In this document: positions 1 through 6,765 of the stretch, in pieces | How the letters are laid out: each line of letters starts with the position of its first letter | How positions within the stretch are numbered: the first letter of the stretch is position 1 | Source: Comamonadaceae bacterium | GTDB taxonomy: Bacteria > Pseudomonadota > Gammaproteobacteria > Burkholderiales > Burkholderiaceae | DNA length: 10,227 nucleotides | Assembly: GCA_947505995.1 (NCBI GenBank) | Contig: CANNNB010000073.1 | Coordinates: forward strand, 1-10,227 | Direction of reading: 5' to 3' | The notes under the pieces: generated by a model | What the model saw: the letters and a program-made list of their open reading frames with translations, nothing else | Databases searched by the model: none | What the model was told of the DNA's origin: nothing | Program-made: the position numbers and the translations under genes

Positions 1-2
1 AT

Positions 3-419
3 CATATGAGCATGCCAAATCAGGTCATGCACAGCAGAGATGCCTTGATGCGCAATGGGAGCAGTGTGATTGATCGCATTAAACCGGTTGGCAAGCTTGC
101 CATGGAGTTACCTACTGAAGTTGCTGTGCTAAATGCAACGATAAGTACGAGCACAGTTACACGCGATGGTGCTCAGATTTTTGCCCAAAGTTGCGCCGCT
201 TGTCATGCCGCAGGGATTGCAGGCGCACCCAAACTAGGCGATCAGGCGCAGTGGAAGGCAAGAATGGCTAAAGGAACAAAGGCGCTGTATGTCAGCGCCC
301 TTAATGGGATAAGTAGTTCGGCTGGCGTCATGCCCGCAAAGGGTGGAAATGTTTCATTGAGTGAGACAGAAGTGAAGGCCGCTGTGGACTATATCTTAGC
401 CAAGGCAAAGACAAATTAG
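3..419 (+). CDS. c-type cytochrome (cytochrome c5-like), 5'-partial
   Basis: Monoheme c-type cytochrome, an electron carrier expected on the periplasmic side. Counting from the ATG at position 6, the heme-attachment motif CAACH is at residues 63-67 (Cys63, Cys66, His67). The likely distal ligand is Met109 in VMPAKGG, followed by a C-terminal helix. CxxCH, then GAPKxGD, then MPAKGG is the pattern of short cytochrome c5-type domains. No signal peptide or membrane helix lies between the ATG at 6 and the domain, and the reading frame is open to the window edge. Related betaproteobacterial proteins, as I recall them, have an N-terminal membrane anchor just before an IKPV segment like the one at residues 25-28. 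I therefore infer that the true start lies upstream and only the 3' part is present. The stop is at 417-419. A heme O synthase gene lies two genes downstream, consistent with a respiratory context. Confidence 0.85.
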   Translation, partial: HMSMPNQVMHSRDALMRNGSSVIDRIKPVGKLAMELPTEVAVLNATISTSTVTRDGAQIFAQSCAACHAAGIAGAPKLGDQAQWKARMAKGTKALYVSALNGISSSAGVMPAKGGNVSLSETEVKAAVDYILAKAKTN

Positions 420-449
420 GGTCAGGCTTAATTTAACTGAGGGTGTCGT

Positions 450-1010
450 ATGAAGCTAAAGAGAAGTTATTTTACGGGTCCAAGTTTGGACGATTTAGAG
501 CTTTTTGAAGAGCAACTTGAGGGTGCTGGTATTTCCACGCCTCAGATTCATGTGTTGAGTTTGGATGACAAGAGCTTGTCAGATCATCCACACCTGCATG
601 AAGTTCAATCATTCATGAAGCAAGACGTCGTGCACAAATCGATAATGGGAGCTGTAGTTGGTTGCGGTTTGGCCAGTACGCTGCTTTTGATGGCCTTCAG
701 CTTTGAACTGGTAAGCACGTCAGCTGGCTGGACGCCATTTGTTTTTCTTTCGATTGTCATTTTAGGCTTTAGCGCTTGGATGGGCGGCTTTATTGGCATC
801 CAGACGCCTAACTATAAGTTTGCTAGATTTGAAAAAATATTAGCGGAAGATAGTCATGTTTTTTTCGTTGACCTAGAGCCTGATCAGGAAAAAATTCTCG
901 AACAAATTTTAAAACTTCATCCAAACTTAGATCGGGCGGGAACGGAAGATGGTCCGCCACACTGGCTGGTGAGCCTCCAGTGCAAAGTAGGAATGATTCG
1001 TCACTCATAG
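450..1010 (+). CDS. Two-helix inner-membrane protein of unknown function
   Basis: A 186-residue protein with a soluble N-terminal domain (about 1-62), two hydrophobic segments (about 65-85 and 94-118) and a soluble C-terminal domain (about 120-186). I cannot assign a function. The N-terminal part, with [15 protein letters not shown] then IHVLSLDD and HLHEV, resembles a small proteobacterial family in which a ferredoxin-fold-like beta-alpha-beta unit precedes a glycine-rich hairpin of two membrane helices. Some members carry the uninformative label NAD/FAD-utilizing enzyme; I see no nucleotide-binding motif here. The start is supported by GAGGG at 439-443, six bases before the ATG. It lies 30 bases after the cytochrome stop and 37 before cyoE on the same strand, so co-transcription is plausible. 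Confidence 0.8.
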   Translation: MKLKRSYFTGPSLDDLELFEEQLEGAGISTPQIHVLSLDDKSLSDHPHLHEVQSFMKQDVVHKSIMGAVVGCGLASTLLLMAFSFELVSTSAGWTPFVFLSIVILGFSAWMGGFIGIQTPNYKFARFEKILAEDSHVFFVDLEPDQEKILEQILKLHPNLDRAGTEDGPPHWLVSLQCKVGMIRHS

Positions 1011-1047
1011 TTGTAGACGAATTTTCTGCCACTACCAAATTCAATTT

Positions 1048-1944
1048 ATGCCGACGATTATTTCGCGAAATTCTCTGGTTGTTCTAAGTCAGCTTCATGC
1101 GCTGACCAAACCTAGAGTGCTGCAACTGATTGTCTTTTGCGCCCTTGTGGGAATGGTGATGGCGGTACCGAGAGTACCAACTTTGAATGAAATTCAACGC
1201 GCCATATTGGCTTGTGTCGGTATCTGGCTAGTTGCTGGAGCGGCCGCGGCCATCAATTGTTTGGTTGAAAAAGAAATAGATGCCAAGATGAAAAGAACTT
1301 CTTGGCGCCCAACGGCACAAGGTCAAGTTGACGGCCTGCTGGCATTGTTATTTTCTTCTGCGCTTTGCGCAGCTGGTTCGGCTTTGCTGTATTTCTGGAT
1401 CAACCCCCTCACCATGTGGCTTACTTTAGGTACTTTTTTGGGATACGCGGTTATTTACACTGTTATCTTAAAGCCACTCACGCCGCAAAACATCGTGATT
1501 GGAGGCTCGTCTGGCGCAATGCCGCCGGTGCTAGGTTGGGCTGCAATGACGGATCAGGTGGGACCCGAAGCGCTTCTACTCTTTCTGATTATTTTCTTGT
1601 GGACGCCACCTCATTTCTGGGCGTTGGCACTTTACCGAGTTGATGAATATAGGAAGTCGGGACTACCTATGTTGCCTGTGACTCATGGCATTGACTTCAC
1701 GTGCTTGCAAATTTTGCTTTACACCCTTATTTTGTTGGCTGCATGTTTGATGCCATTTGTTTATGGTATGAGTTCTTGGCTCTATCTCTTGGTTGCATTG
1801 AGTTTAAGTCTGGTTTTTGTGGTTCATGCGTTCAAGCTCTGGCGGAAATATTCTGATGAGCAGGCGCGTCAGACTTTTAAATTTTCGCTTGTGCATTTGA
1901 GCGTACTTTTTGCGGCCATGCTGGTAGATCATTATTTGTTTTGA
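1048..1944 (+). CDS. cyoE: Heme O synthase (protoheme IX farnesyltransferase)
   Basis: Integral-membrane prenyltransferase of the UbiA superfamily that adds a farnesyl group to protoheme IX to give heme O, needed for heme-copper terminal oxidases directly or via heme A. At 298 residues it is full length. The Mg-diphosphate site is at 70-78 (N70, E74, D78), followed by MKRT (81-84) and RP; glutamate stands where many family members have the first aspartate. Further conserved stretches are [46 protein letters not shown] and the second acidic motif [15 protein letters not shown], then LVDHYLF at the C-terminus. About nine hydrophobic segments can be made out. The upstream codons contain no other ATG, GTG or TTG in frame down to position 1009, so the ATG at 1048 is chosen despite no clear Shine-Dalgarno. 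No oxidase subunit gene is visible next to it in this window. The symbol ctaB is also used. Confidence 0.96.
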   Translation: MPTIISRNSLVVLSQLHALTKPRVLQLIVFCALVGMVMAVPRVPTLNEIQRAILACVGIWLVAGAAAAINCLVEKEIDAKMKRTSWRPTAQGQVDGLLALLFSSALCAAGSALLYFWINPLTMWLTLGTFLGYAVIYTVILKPLTPQNIVIGGSSGAMPPVLGWAAMTDQVGPEALLLFLIIFLWTPPHFWALALYRVDEYRKSGLPMLPVTHGIDFTCLQILLYTLILLAACLMPFVYGMSSWLYLLVALSLSLVFVVHAFKLWRKYSDEQARQTFKFSLVHLSVLFAAMLVDHYLF

Positions 1945-2023
1945 TTCGTATTTTCGTGACAAGGCCTTAGAAACGTCCAAAATTACATTAATATGAAGTG
2001 TCAATGTACAAATGGGAGCTGTC

Positions 2024-2428
2024 ATGAAATTAACAGGTGGTTGTTATTGCAAAGGCATTCGCTACTCTTACAATGGAGAAATTAAGGCGGCTTTGCAATG
2101 CCATTGCAGGGAGTGTCAATACATCACGGGCGGTCATCCAAACGCCATTGTCATCTTGGACCTCGATGGCTTCAAATATGACAATGGAACGCCTGCCTCT
2201 TTCAAACGCAGCGACTTAGAAAAGCCTGTTACGCGCTTCTTTTGCCCTACATGTGGAACTGCTATTGGCACGCAAACCCCAACACGGCCAGGTTCCATGG
2301 TGGTGAAGGTGGGCACTTTAGACGACCCTTCGGTCTATCAACCCAAAATTGCAATCTTTACAGTGGACAAGCAAGCCTTTCACCACATCCCCGACGATGT
2401 ACAGGCATTTGAACGCCGACCGGGGTAA
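2024..2428 (+). CDS. GFA/CENP-V family zinc-binding protein
   Basis: A 134-residue protein of the GFA (glutathione-dependent formaldehyde-activating enzyme-like)/CENP-V fold. From the start at 2024, zinc-ligand cysteines appear as CYC (7, 9), CHCREC (26, 28, 31) and CPTC followed by Gly (74, 77). This is the complete family pattern. GTLDDP near the C-terminus is also typical. Most family members have no proven substrate and the formaldehyde activity is disputed, so I give no reaction. An in-frame ATG at 2012 exists, but GGGAG at 2014-2018 is a good Shine-Dalgarno five bases before the ATG at 2024, which also begins directly with the conserved KLTGGCYC segment. The gene is convergent with the alpha/beta hydrolase gene, with only two bases between stop codons. 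The upstream 79-base gap after cyoE holds no convincing promoter. Confidence 0.9.
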   Translation: MKLTGGCYCKGIRYSYNGEIKAALQCHCRECQYITGGHPNAIVILDLDGFKYDNGTPASFKRSDLEKPVTRFFCPTCGTAIGTQTPTRPGSMVVKVGTLDDPSVYQPKIAIFTVDKQAFHHIPDDVQAFERRPG

Positions 2429-2430
2429 GG

Positions 2431-3240
2431 TCAATCAAAGTGGGACTTCGTGCTTGAATCCGCTGTAGTTAAAAAATTAATCACTTCTTTATTAAAAAAC
2501 TCCCATTGCTCAGCACTGCTTATATGTGCTGCATCTTTCACTATCACCAGTTGAGCCTTGGGTAAAAGTGAAACTATTTTTTGTGACATCGTTAGCGCAG
2601 TAGCCTGATCGTGTTCACCAGCAATGACCAGTACGCTGGATTTGATGGAACCCAGTTGTGATGACAGGTCAAAGTTAATTAAAGCATTTGACGTGCCTCG
2701 ATAACCCACTACGGACGTTGTCCTAATCATGTCTTCTACTTTTTGAATCACATGAGGATTATTTTCAATAAAGCCTTTTGTAAACCATCTTGAAATGGTT
2801 GATTCAATTTGGGACGACATGCCATGCATTTCAGCTTCTAACGCTCTTTCTCCCCATAGCGACTGAGCATTGGGCGCTGCTTGGCATGTTGTATTGGCTA
2901 AAACCATGCGATCAACTTTATCTGGATATTTAATAGCAAAGGCTTGGCCAATCATCCCTCCAAGTGAAGTGCCGATCCAATGTGCTTTTTCTATTCCGAG
3001 ATAGATTAATAAATGAGCGGCGTCATCCACAAGCTGCACCATAGGGTAAGGCCCCTCGGATGCCTCTGTTTCTCCATGGCCACGAATGTCATATTGAAGG
3101 ACTGAAAAATTTTCAGCCAATGCATTAATTTGAGGTTCCCAAATTTCCAAGTTTGCGGAAACTGGATGGCTCAAAATAATCCAAGGACCTTTGCCACTTA
3201 CTCTGTAATTAACCTGAATTCCATTTACGGTTGCTTTCAT
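2431..3240 (-). CDS. Alpha/beta hydrolase, 3-oxoadipate enol-lactonase-like
   Basis: A 269-residue alpha/beta-hydrolase-fold enzyme, cytosolic (no signal peptide). The nucleophile elbow GTSLGG places Ser92 as nucleophile. The acid is probably Asp211 (AGEHDQAT) and the base His239 (DAAHISS). The oxyanion-hole region is around SHP (24-26), and DIRGHGxT (51-57) is a family hallmark. Overall it resembles PcaD-type enol-lactonases and other C-C or ester/lactone hydrolases of ring-cleavage pathways. It lacks any context of protocatechuate genes, so I do not call it pcaD. It is the last gene of the five-gene - strand operon, 15 bases after the LLM monooxygenase stop; the ribosome site is weak (AAAGAG), so translation may be coupled. 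Inferred role: hydrolysing the product of the neighbouring oxygenase. Specificity cannot be read from sequence. Confidence 0.9.
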   Translation of the reverse strand: MKATVNGIQVNYRVSGKGPWIILSHPVSANLEIWEPQINALAENFSVLQYDIRGHGETEASEGPYPMVQLVDDAAHLLIYLGIEKAHWIGTSLGGMIGQAFAIKYPDKVDRMVLANTTCQAAPNAQSLWGERALEAEMHGMSSQIESTISRWFTKGFIENNPHVIQKVEDMIRTTSVVGYRGTSNALINFDLSSQLGSIKSSVLVIAGEHDQATALTMSQKIVSLLPKAQLVIVKDAAHISSAEQWEFFNKEVINFLTTADSSTKSHFD

Positions 3241-3255
3241 TTTTTTCTGATCTCT

Positions 3256-4356
3256 TTAAATTTTTTCACTGCGACCAATTGCAGCATTGACCTTGGGCAT
3301 AACTTCATTTGCAAACAATTCCATAGAACGTTTGCCTAAGGCAGGATCCATCCAGTCGTGACATGCATAAACTAGGTTGCCAAAGTCACCCACTTGATCT
3401 CTGAAAGCTAGAATTTGATCAACTACAGAATTGACAGTTCCAGCAAGTACCAGCCTTTTGGTGACAAAGGAGGGAGTGATTTCTGAATCTGGCATATTGG
3501 GATCAGTTTTAAATAGATTACTTCGGCCGCCGCCTATCAGTTTTCGAGTCAACTGTTGAAAGTAAAAGTGATAGGGTCCACCAGACTCTAGTGCGTATCG
3601 CTGAGCGGTCTTTTCATCGTCACTGACAAAAATACTCTTTGCCACTCGCCATTCAGAGGGTGACGCTACGGCACCAACCGCAGTTCTTCCTTCAACGTAT
3701 TTAGGCCAATGTGATTTAACCCATTCAGGCATGAGAAAGTTTGCAGAAATAGGCCCCCAGCCACGTTTTGCCATTTCTGTCACACCTTGTGAGAAAGGAG
3801 CGACTGCCGTGCCCACAATAGGCGGGTGTGGTTGTTGATAGGGCTTCATGACGAACCCTTGGCCAATGTCTGGAATCATTGTTTTCTCTACGGAAATATC
3901 CCAAAAATTTCCCTTTAGGTTGTAAGGGGGCGAGCTCTCCCAAATTTTCAAAATCATGTTGATGCTCTCAACGAACATCGCATTTCTGTCTCTTCCAAAA
4001 TTACCAAAAATTTCCGCATCTGACATCAGTCCACCTGGACTGATGCCCATGATGAAACGCCCTTCGAGTAAATGATCCAACATCGCAACTTGGGCTGCGA
4101 TTGCAGCTGGGTGCGCATTGGGAAGGTTGATCGTGCCAGTGCCTAATTTGATTTGTTTGGTTTGCGCAGCCAGGCTTGCTAAGAAAATTAAGCTTGATGT
4201 CACAGTTTCCGCTGCATCTGTAACATGTTCTCCAACATAAGCCTCGCTGAAGCCTAAGCGATCAGCTAACAAAATTGCTTCTCTATCTTCTTTCAATGTT
4301 TCTGTCACATTGCGACCCGGTGGGTGCAGTGGCATCATAAAAGTACTGTATTTCAT
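3256..4356 (-). CDS. LLM-class flavin-dependent monooxygenase, limonene monooxygenase-like
   Basis: A 366-residue enzyme of the bacterial luciferase-like monooxygenase superfamily, a TIM barrel using reduced FMN and O2. Visible motifs: GEH (42-44), LGTG (71-74), NAHP (80-83), LDHLLEGRF (93-101), GISPGG (104-109), then MKPYQQPHPPI (170-180) before the second half, and a C-terminal AGTVNSVVDQI segment typical of the family. It looks more like the LimB-type branch than RutA, SsuD or NtaA. The start is supported by AGGAAG at 4363-4368, six bases before the ATG. The flavin reductase gene lies 31 bases upstream on the same strand, the expected partner that supplies FMNH2, and the alpha/beta hydrolase follows 15 bases downstream. 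Inferred chemistry is hydroxylation, epoxidation or Baeyer-Villiger oxygenation. A flavin-dependent dehydrogenase role cannot be excluded, as the superfamily also holds F420 enzymes. Confidence 0.92.
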   Translation of the reverse strand: MKYSTFMMPLHPPGRNVTETLKEDREAILLADRLGFSEAYVGEHVTDAAETVTSSLIFLASLAAQTKQIKLGTGTINLPNAHPAAIAAQVAMLDHLLEGRFIMGISPGGLMSDAEIFGNFGRDRNAMFVESINMILKIWESSPPYNLKGNFWDISVEKTMIPDIGQGFVMKPYQQPHPPIVGTAVAPFSQGVTEMAKRGWGPISANFLMPEWVKSHWPKYVEGRTAVGAVASPSEWRVAKSIFVSDDEKTAQRYALESGGPYHFYFQQLTRKLIGGGRSNLFKTDPNMPDSEITPSFVTKRLVLAGTVNSVVDQILAFRDQVGDFGNLVYACHDWMDPALGKRSMELFANEVMPKVNAAIGRSEKI

Positions 4357-4387
4357 CCATTTCTTCCTAAAATTTCCGTCGATCTTT

Positions 4388-4894
4388 TTAAATTAAGTTT
4401 GTTTCTAATTCGGTGCCACTTGCATAGCGCCCCTTGTAATAGAGAAGTGCTTCTTTTTCTGTGCTGTTGAAATTTTCAACAAGTCCGAGAAAAAGTATGT
4501 GATCTCCAACTTCTTGACGTAGCCAAGTCGTGCATTCAAAAATGGCTGAGCAACCAGGAATCAATGGAATACCTAACTGCCCGAATTCGTATTCCACATT
4601 TGCGAATTTCTCTTCAATCCGGCTTGAAAAGCGCTTTGACAAACCCACTTGATCCTTGCTCAAAACATGAATCACAAACTTTCCTGTTTCGTCAAAGGCT
4701 TTCAAGCTAGGAGACAGTTTGTTAAGGCTCCACAGGACGATGGGTGGATCAAGTGAAACTGAATTGAATGAATTGACTGTGACTCCAACCGGCAAATCGT
4801 CATTGGTTTTGGTACTGACGATGGCGACACCCGTACCAAACTTGCCTAAGGCATTTCGATAGTCGTGCAAGTTAAATTCTTTATAAGTGATCAT
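4388..4894 (-). CDS. Flavin reductase (FMN-binding split-barrel), oxygenase partner
   Basis: A 168-residue NAD(P)H:flavin oxidoreductase of the HpaC/RutF-like flavin reductase family, expected to deliver reduced FMN to the adjacent LLM monooxygenase. Motifs: RNALGKFGTGVAIV (13-26), VGVTVNSFNSVSLDPPIVLWSL (36-57, the flavin-binding core), GDHILFLGLV (130-139) and LYYKGRY (151-157). Length is normal for a stand-alone reductase component. The ATG at 4892-4894 has no recognisable Shine-Dalgarno. It sits inside an inverted repeat (4886-4903), and a TATAGT hexamer six bases before the ATG could be a -10 box giving a leaderless message. Otherwise translation depends on upstream reading from the TetR gene, 48 bases away. 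I found no better start: the protein already begins at the usual family position. Confidence 0.93.
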   Translation of the reverse strand: MITYKEFNLHDYRNALGKFGTGVAIVSTKTNDDLPVGVTVNSFNSVSLDPPIVLWSLNKLSPSLKAFDETGKFVIHVLSKDQVGLSKRFSSRIEEKFANVEYEFGQLGIPLIPGCSAIFECTTWLRQEVGDHILFLGLVENFNSTEKEALLYYKGRYASGTELETNLI

Positions 4895-4903
4895 CTGATC
4901 ACT
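4886..4903. promoter_or_regulatory. 18-bp perfect inverted repeat over the flavin reductase start codon
   Basis: AGTGATCA (4886-4893) and TGATCACT (4896-4903) are exact reverse complements with a 2-base spacer, and the start codon of the flavin reductase (4892-4894) lies within. As DNA it fits a TetR-type operator, and a TetR gene is immediately upstream on the same strand. As RNA it would fold a seven-pair stem with a four-base loop that partly hides the AUG. Part of the right-hand arm on the coding strand is fixed by coding (Met-Ile-Thr codons), which lowers but does not remove the significance. Confidence 0.5.
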
Positions 4904-4942
4904 ATAAATTTACACGATACTTTTAGGGAATAAGTATTTACC

Positions 4943-5623
4943 TTAACTTGGACTTTGGATTTTTTTGGACTGAGCGGCTTCTAGCAATCGAGGTATGACT
5001 GTTTGTGCGCCAGCCATGAAATGTTCAATGGTGAGGCTAATCATTTCGTTGAGGTCATCTTCTAGGGGAACGTCAAATATCCATTGGCGTTGGCCAAAAT
5101 AGAAAACTCTGGAGTTGATGCTCCAGACCAATTCGACTTCTGATGAAAGAAGAGGCAGTTCTTCAATGTTGGGAAGGCCCATTTCATGGCGCAGTTCAAT
5201 GGCAATGGGTTCAAGGATGCGTTTTCTCAGAATTGCCAGATATTTTCGGTTAATGTCTTCGCCCCGCAAACCAGAAAACATGAAGATACGAACCCAATCA
5301 CGTGTTAGCGCAGCCTTGGCGTACTCGGTGTAAAGGCGCGTTAATCGCTCAGTTAGCGGAAGCGTTCGGTCCTGAATGACTGACTCCCAAAACGGACTCC
5401 ATCTTCCCATGTACACAACCTCAAAAACTCGATTGATGAGAGCCTCTTTGTTGGGGAAGTATTTGTAGAGAAGGGACTGGGTCACGCCCAACCGTTTTGC
5501 CAGTTCTCGTGTGTCACCCCCAAACCCTACTTCGGAAAAAAACTTGATGGCCTCTTGGATAATGTGCTCTTCTCGTTGAGGGCCAGACAGCCGTTTTTTA
5601 GGAGGCGATTTTTGGGGAGTCAA
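4943..5623 (-). CDS. TetR/AcrR-family transcriptional regulator (TTG start)
   Basis: A 226-residue TetR-family regulator. The N-terminal DNA-binding domain spans about 16-63, with the helix-turn-helix TRELAKRLGVTQSLLYKYFPNKEALI at 38-63; the YKYFPNKEAL ending is characteristic. The rest is a helical ligand-binding and dimerisation domain of unknown specificity. The start codon is TTG (5621-5623): an in-frame TGA lies immediately upstream at 5624-5626, and a strong AAAGGAG at 5630-5636 sits six bases before it, so the start is well fixed. It lies 18 bases after the Gfo/Idh stop and 48 before the flavin reductase start, embedded in the operon. Inferred role: repressor of the operon, possibly acting at the palindrome over the reductase start and relieved by a pathway compound. 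Confidence 0.93.
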   Translation of the reverse strand: MTPQKSPPKKRLSGPQREEHIIQEAIKFFSEVGFGGDTRELAKRLGVTQSLLYKYFPNKEALINRVFEVVYMGRWSPFWESVIQDRTLPLTERLTRLYTEYAKAALTRDWVRIFMFSGLRGEDINRKYLAILRKRILEPIAIELRHEMGLPNIEELPLLSSEVELVWSINSRVFYFGQRQWIFDVPLEDDLNEMISLTIEHFMAGAQTVIPRLLEAAQSKKIQSPS

Positions 5624-5641
5624 TCAGGTCTCCTTTGAGTT

Positions 5642-6688
5642 TCACGGTGTTTCTACTTTGACCAGTGTATTTTGACTCACAGAAGTCATGATCGCCTCCA
5701 ATGCTGCAACATTGGCCAGCATTTCTGTGTTGGAAACTGGGTAGGGGCTGATATTTCTGACTGCAAATGCAAACGACTCAAGGTTTGTCAGAACTGCAGG
5801 TGATGGCTCTGTAAAGTGCTTTCTAACGGGCTGGCCCATCAAAGCAATCGTGACATCCCAGCCGGATGGATTTTCTGGGTGTGATCGATCCCTAATTTCA
5901 ACCCATCCTTTAGAGCCGTAAACGGCTAGTCGACCATCAAATGGCGTGGCCAATACGGCACCAATGAGGGCATTTGATCCGTTTGGAAAGCCCATCATGA
6001 TGCCTAGAGTGTCGCCATTTTCGAAGTCTGAGCCCAATGTAGACAGCCTTGCCCAAACGGTTTCACACGGTCCTAAGATGGAAATACTTAAATCCACCAA
6101 GTGAATCCCAGTCGCGGTGAGGGGGCCCACAGGAGCATGGAAATTCGAAAGTCGCCAATTGTCTTTTGGCAATGCAAAGAATTTGTTTTGGCTGAAATTG
6201 GCTTCGATTTGAAGAATGGTGCCAAGCTCTCCATGTTGGATCATTTTTTTTAAAGCCATGACTTCTGGTTCGAACCTTCGTTCATGGCCAATACCCAATG
6301 TCAAATTACGCGACGAGCAAGCATGTATTGCCATCCTGGCATCTGACAGCGAAAGGCACAAGGGTTTTTCGCAAAAAACGTGTTTGTTGGCCTCGGCAGC
6401 CAGCAGAATTTGTTGGGCGTGGAATTCGTGAGGTGAACACAAAATGACTACTTCTAGGTCTGATTGCTTCAATAGATCTTTGAAGTTGTCATGAATCATG
6501 ATGCCTTCTAAATCGCTGTGGCTGTGCATTGCTGATCTGGTTAAATCTGAGGTTTCAGCAATACCAATCACTTTAAAGTTTTGGGATCCTTGTAATTCTT
6601 TGAAAATGGTTTTTCCCCACCATCCAAAGCCTACAAGACCGGCTTTCACGGGCCGTGACATGGTCTGGTTGTCAGTGATTTGTGTCAT
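5642..6688 (-). CDS. Gfo/Idh/MocA-family NAD(P)-dependent oxidoreductase
   Basis: A 348-residue two-domain dehydrogenase. The N-terminal Rossmann fold begins with GLVGFGWWG (17-25). The family signature CEKPL is at 106-110, with Lys108 as the likely catalytic or cofactor-contacting lysine. GHERRFEP (134-141) and GIHLVDL (194-200, His196 and Asp199) belong to the C-terminal alpha/beta domain carrying the substrate site. Family substrates are mostly sugars, inositols and their derivatives, but also other hydroxyl compounds; nothing here identifies one. The ATG at 6688 is preceded by AGGAAAG (6696-6702), seven bases away. It is the first gene of the - strand operon and is divergent from the LysR gene across 77 bases, so that gap must hold its promoter. 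Its place with an oxygenase module suggests an oxidoreductive step on a pathway intermediate, or on a polyol-like substrate feeding the same pathway. Confidence 0.92.
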   Translation of the reverse strand: MTQITDNQTMSRPVKAGLVGFGWWGKTIFKELQGSQNFKVIGIAETSDLTRSAMHSHSDLEGIMIHDNFKDLLKQSDLEVVILCSPHEFHAQQILLAAEANKHVFCEKPLCLSLSDARMAIHACSSRNLTLGIGHERRFEPEVMALKKMIQHGELGTILQIEANFSQNKFFALPKDNWRLSNFHAPVGPLTATGIHLVDLSISILGPCETVWARLSTLGSDFENGDTLGIMMGFPNGSNALIGAVLATPFDGRLAVYGSKGWVEIRDRSHPENPSGWDVTIALMGQPVRKHFTEPSPAVLTNLESFAFAVRNISPYPVSNTEMLANVAALEAIMTSVSQNTLVKVETP

Positions 6689-6765
6689 TGGGAAACTTTC
6701 CTAGGGCTGGTTAAGTTCAGCTAAGTCTACTAGAATTTACAACTAATTGATCAATTGAACACAAA
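6689..6765. promoter_or_regulatory. Divergent promoter region with a 12-bp perfect palindrome
   Basis: This 77-base gap separates the start codons of the Gfo/Idh operon (-) and the LysR gene (+), so both promoters must lie in or near it. It holds AATTGATCAATT at 6745-6756, a perfect palindrome. On the + strand TAGAAT (6731-6736) matches five of six -10 bases, with only a poor -35 upstream; a start from it would put the palindrome over the first transcribed bases of the LysR gene, suiting autorepression. On the - strand TTGATC within the palindrome could serve as a -35, but the matching -10 is weak. A short inverted repeat GGAAACTTTCC (6691-6701) overlaps the operon's ribosome site. Direct sightings are the palindrome and hexamers; function is inferred. 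Confidence 0.5.

Noticed and set aside
1961..1968. AAGGCCTT palindrome after cyoE
   Set aside because: An isolated 8-base palindrome with no U-run and no well-placed promoter; expected by chance and not a convincing terminator or operator.
2012..2023. ATG at 2012 as the start of the GFA-family gene
   Set aside because: It overlaps the GGGAG ribosome site that serves the ATG at 2024; the extra four residues are not expected in the family.
2431..3240. Naming the alpha/beta hydrolase pcaD
   Set aside because: The catalytic pattern fits, but many hydrolases share it and no other beta-ketoadipate pathway gene is in the window.
2431..5623. Resemblance to the rut pyrimidine-degradation genes (TetR, LLM oxygenase, flavin reductase, alpha/beta hydrolase)
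   Set aside because: The family list parallels RutR, RutA, RutF and RutD, but the LLM protein lacks RutA-like sequence and looks LimB-like, no RutB, RutC, RutE or RutG is present, and gene order differs. It is an analogy only.
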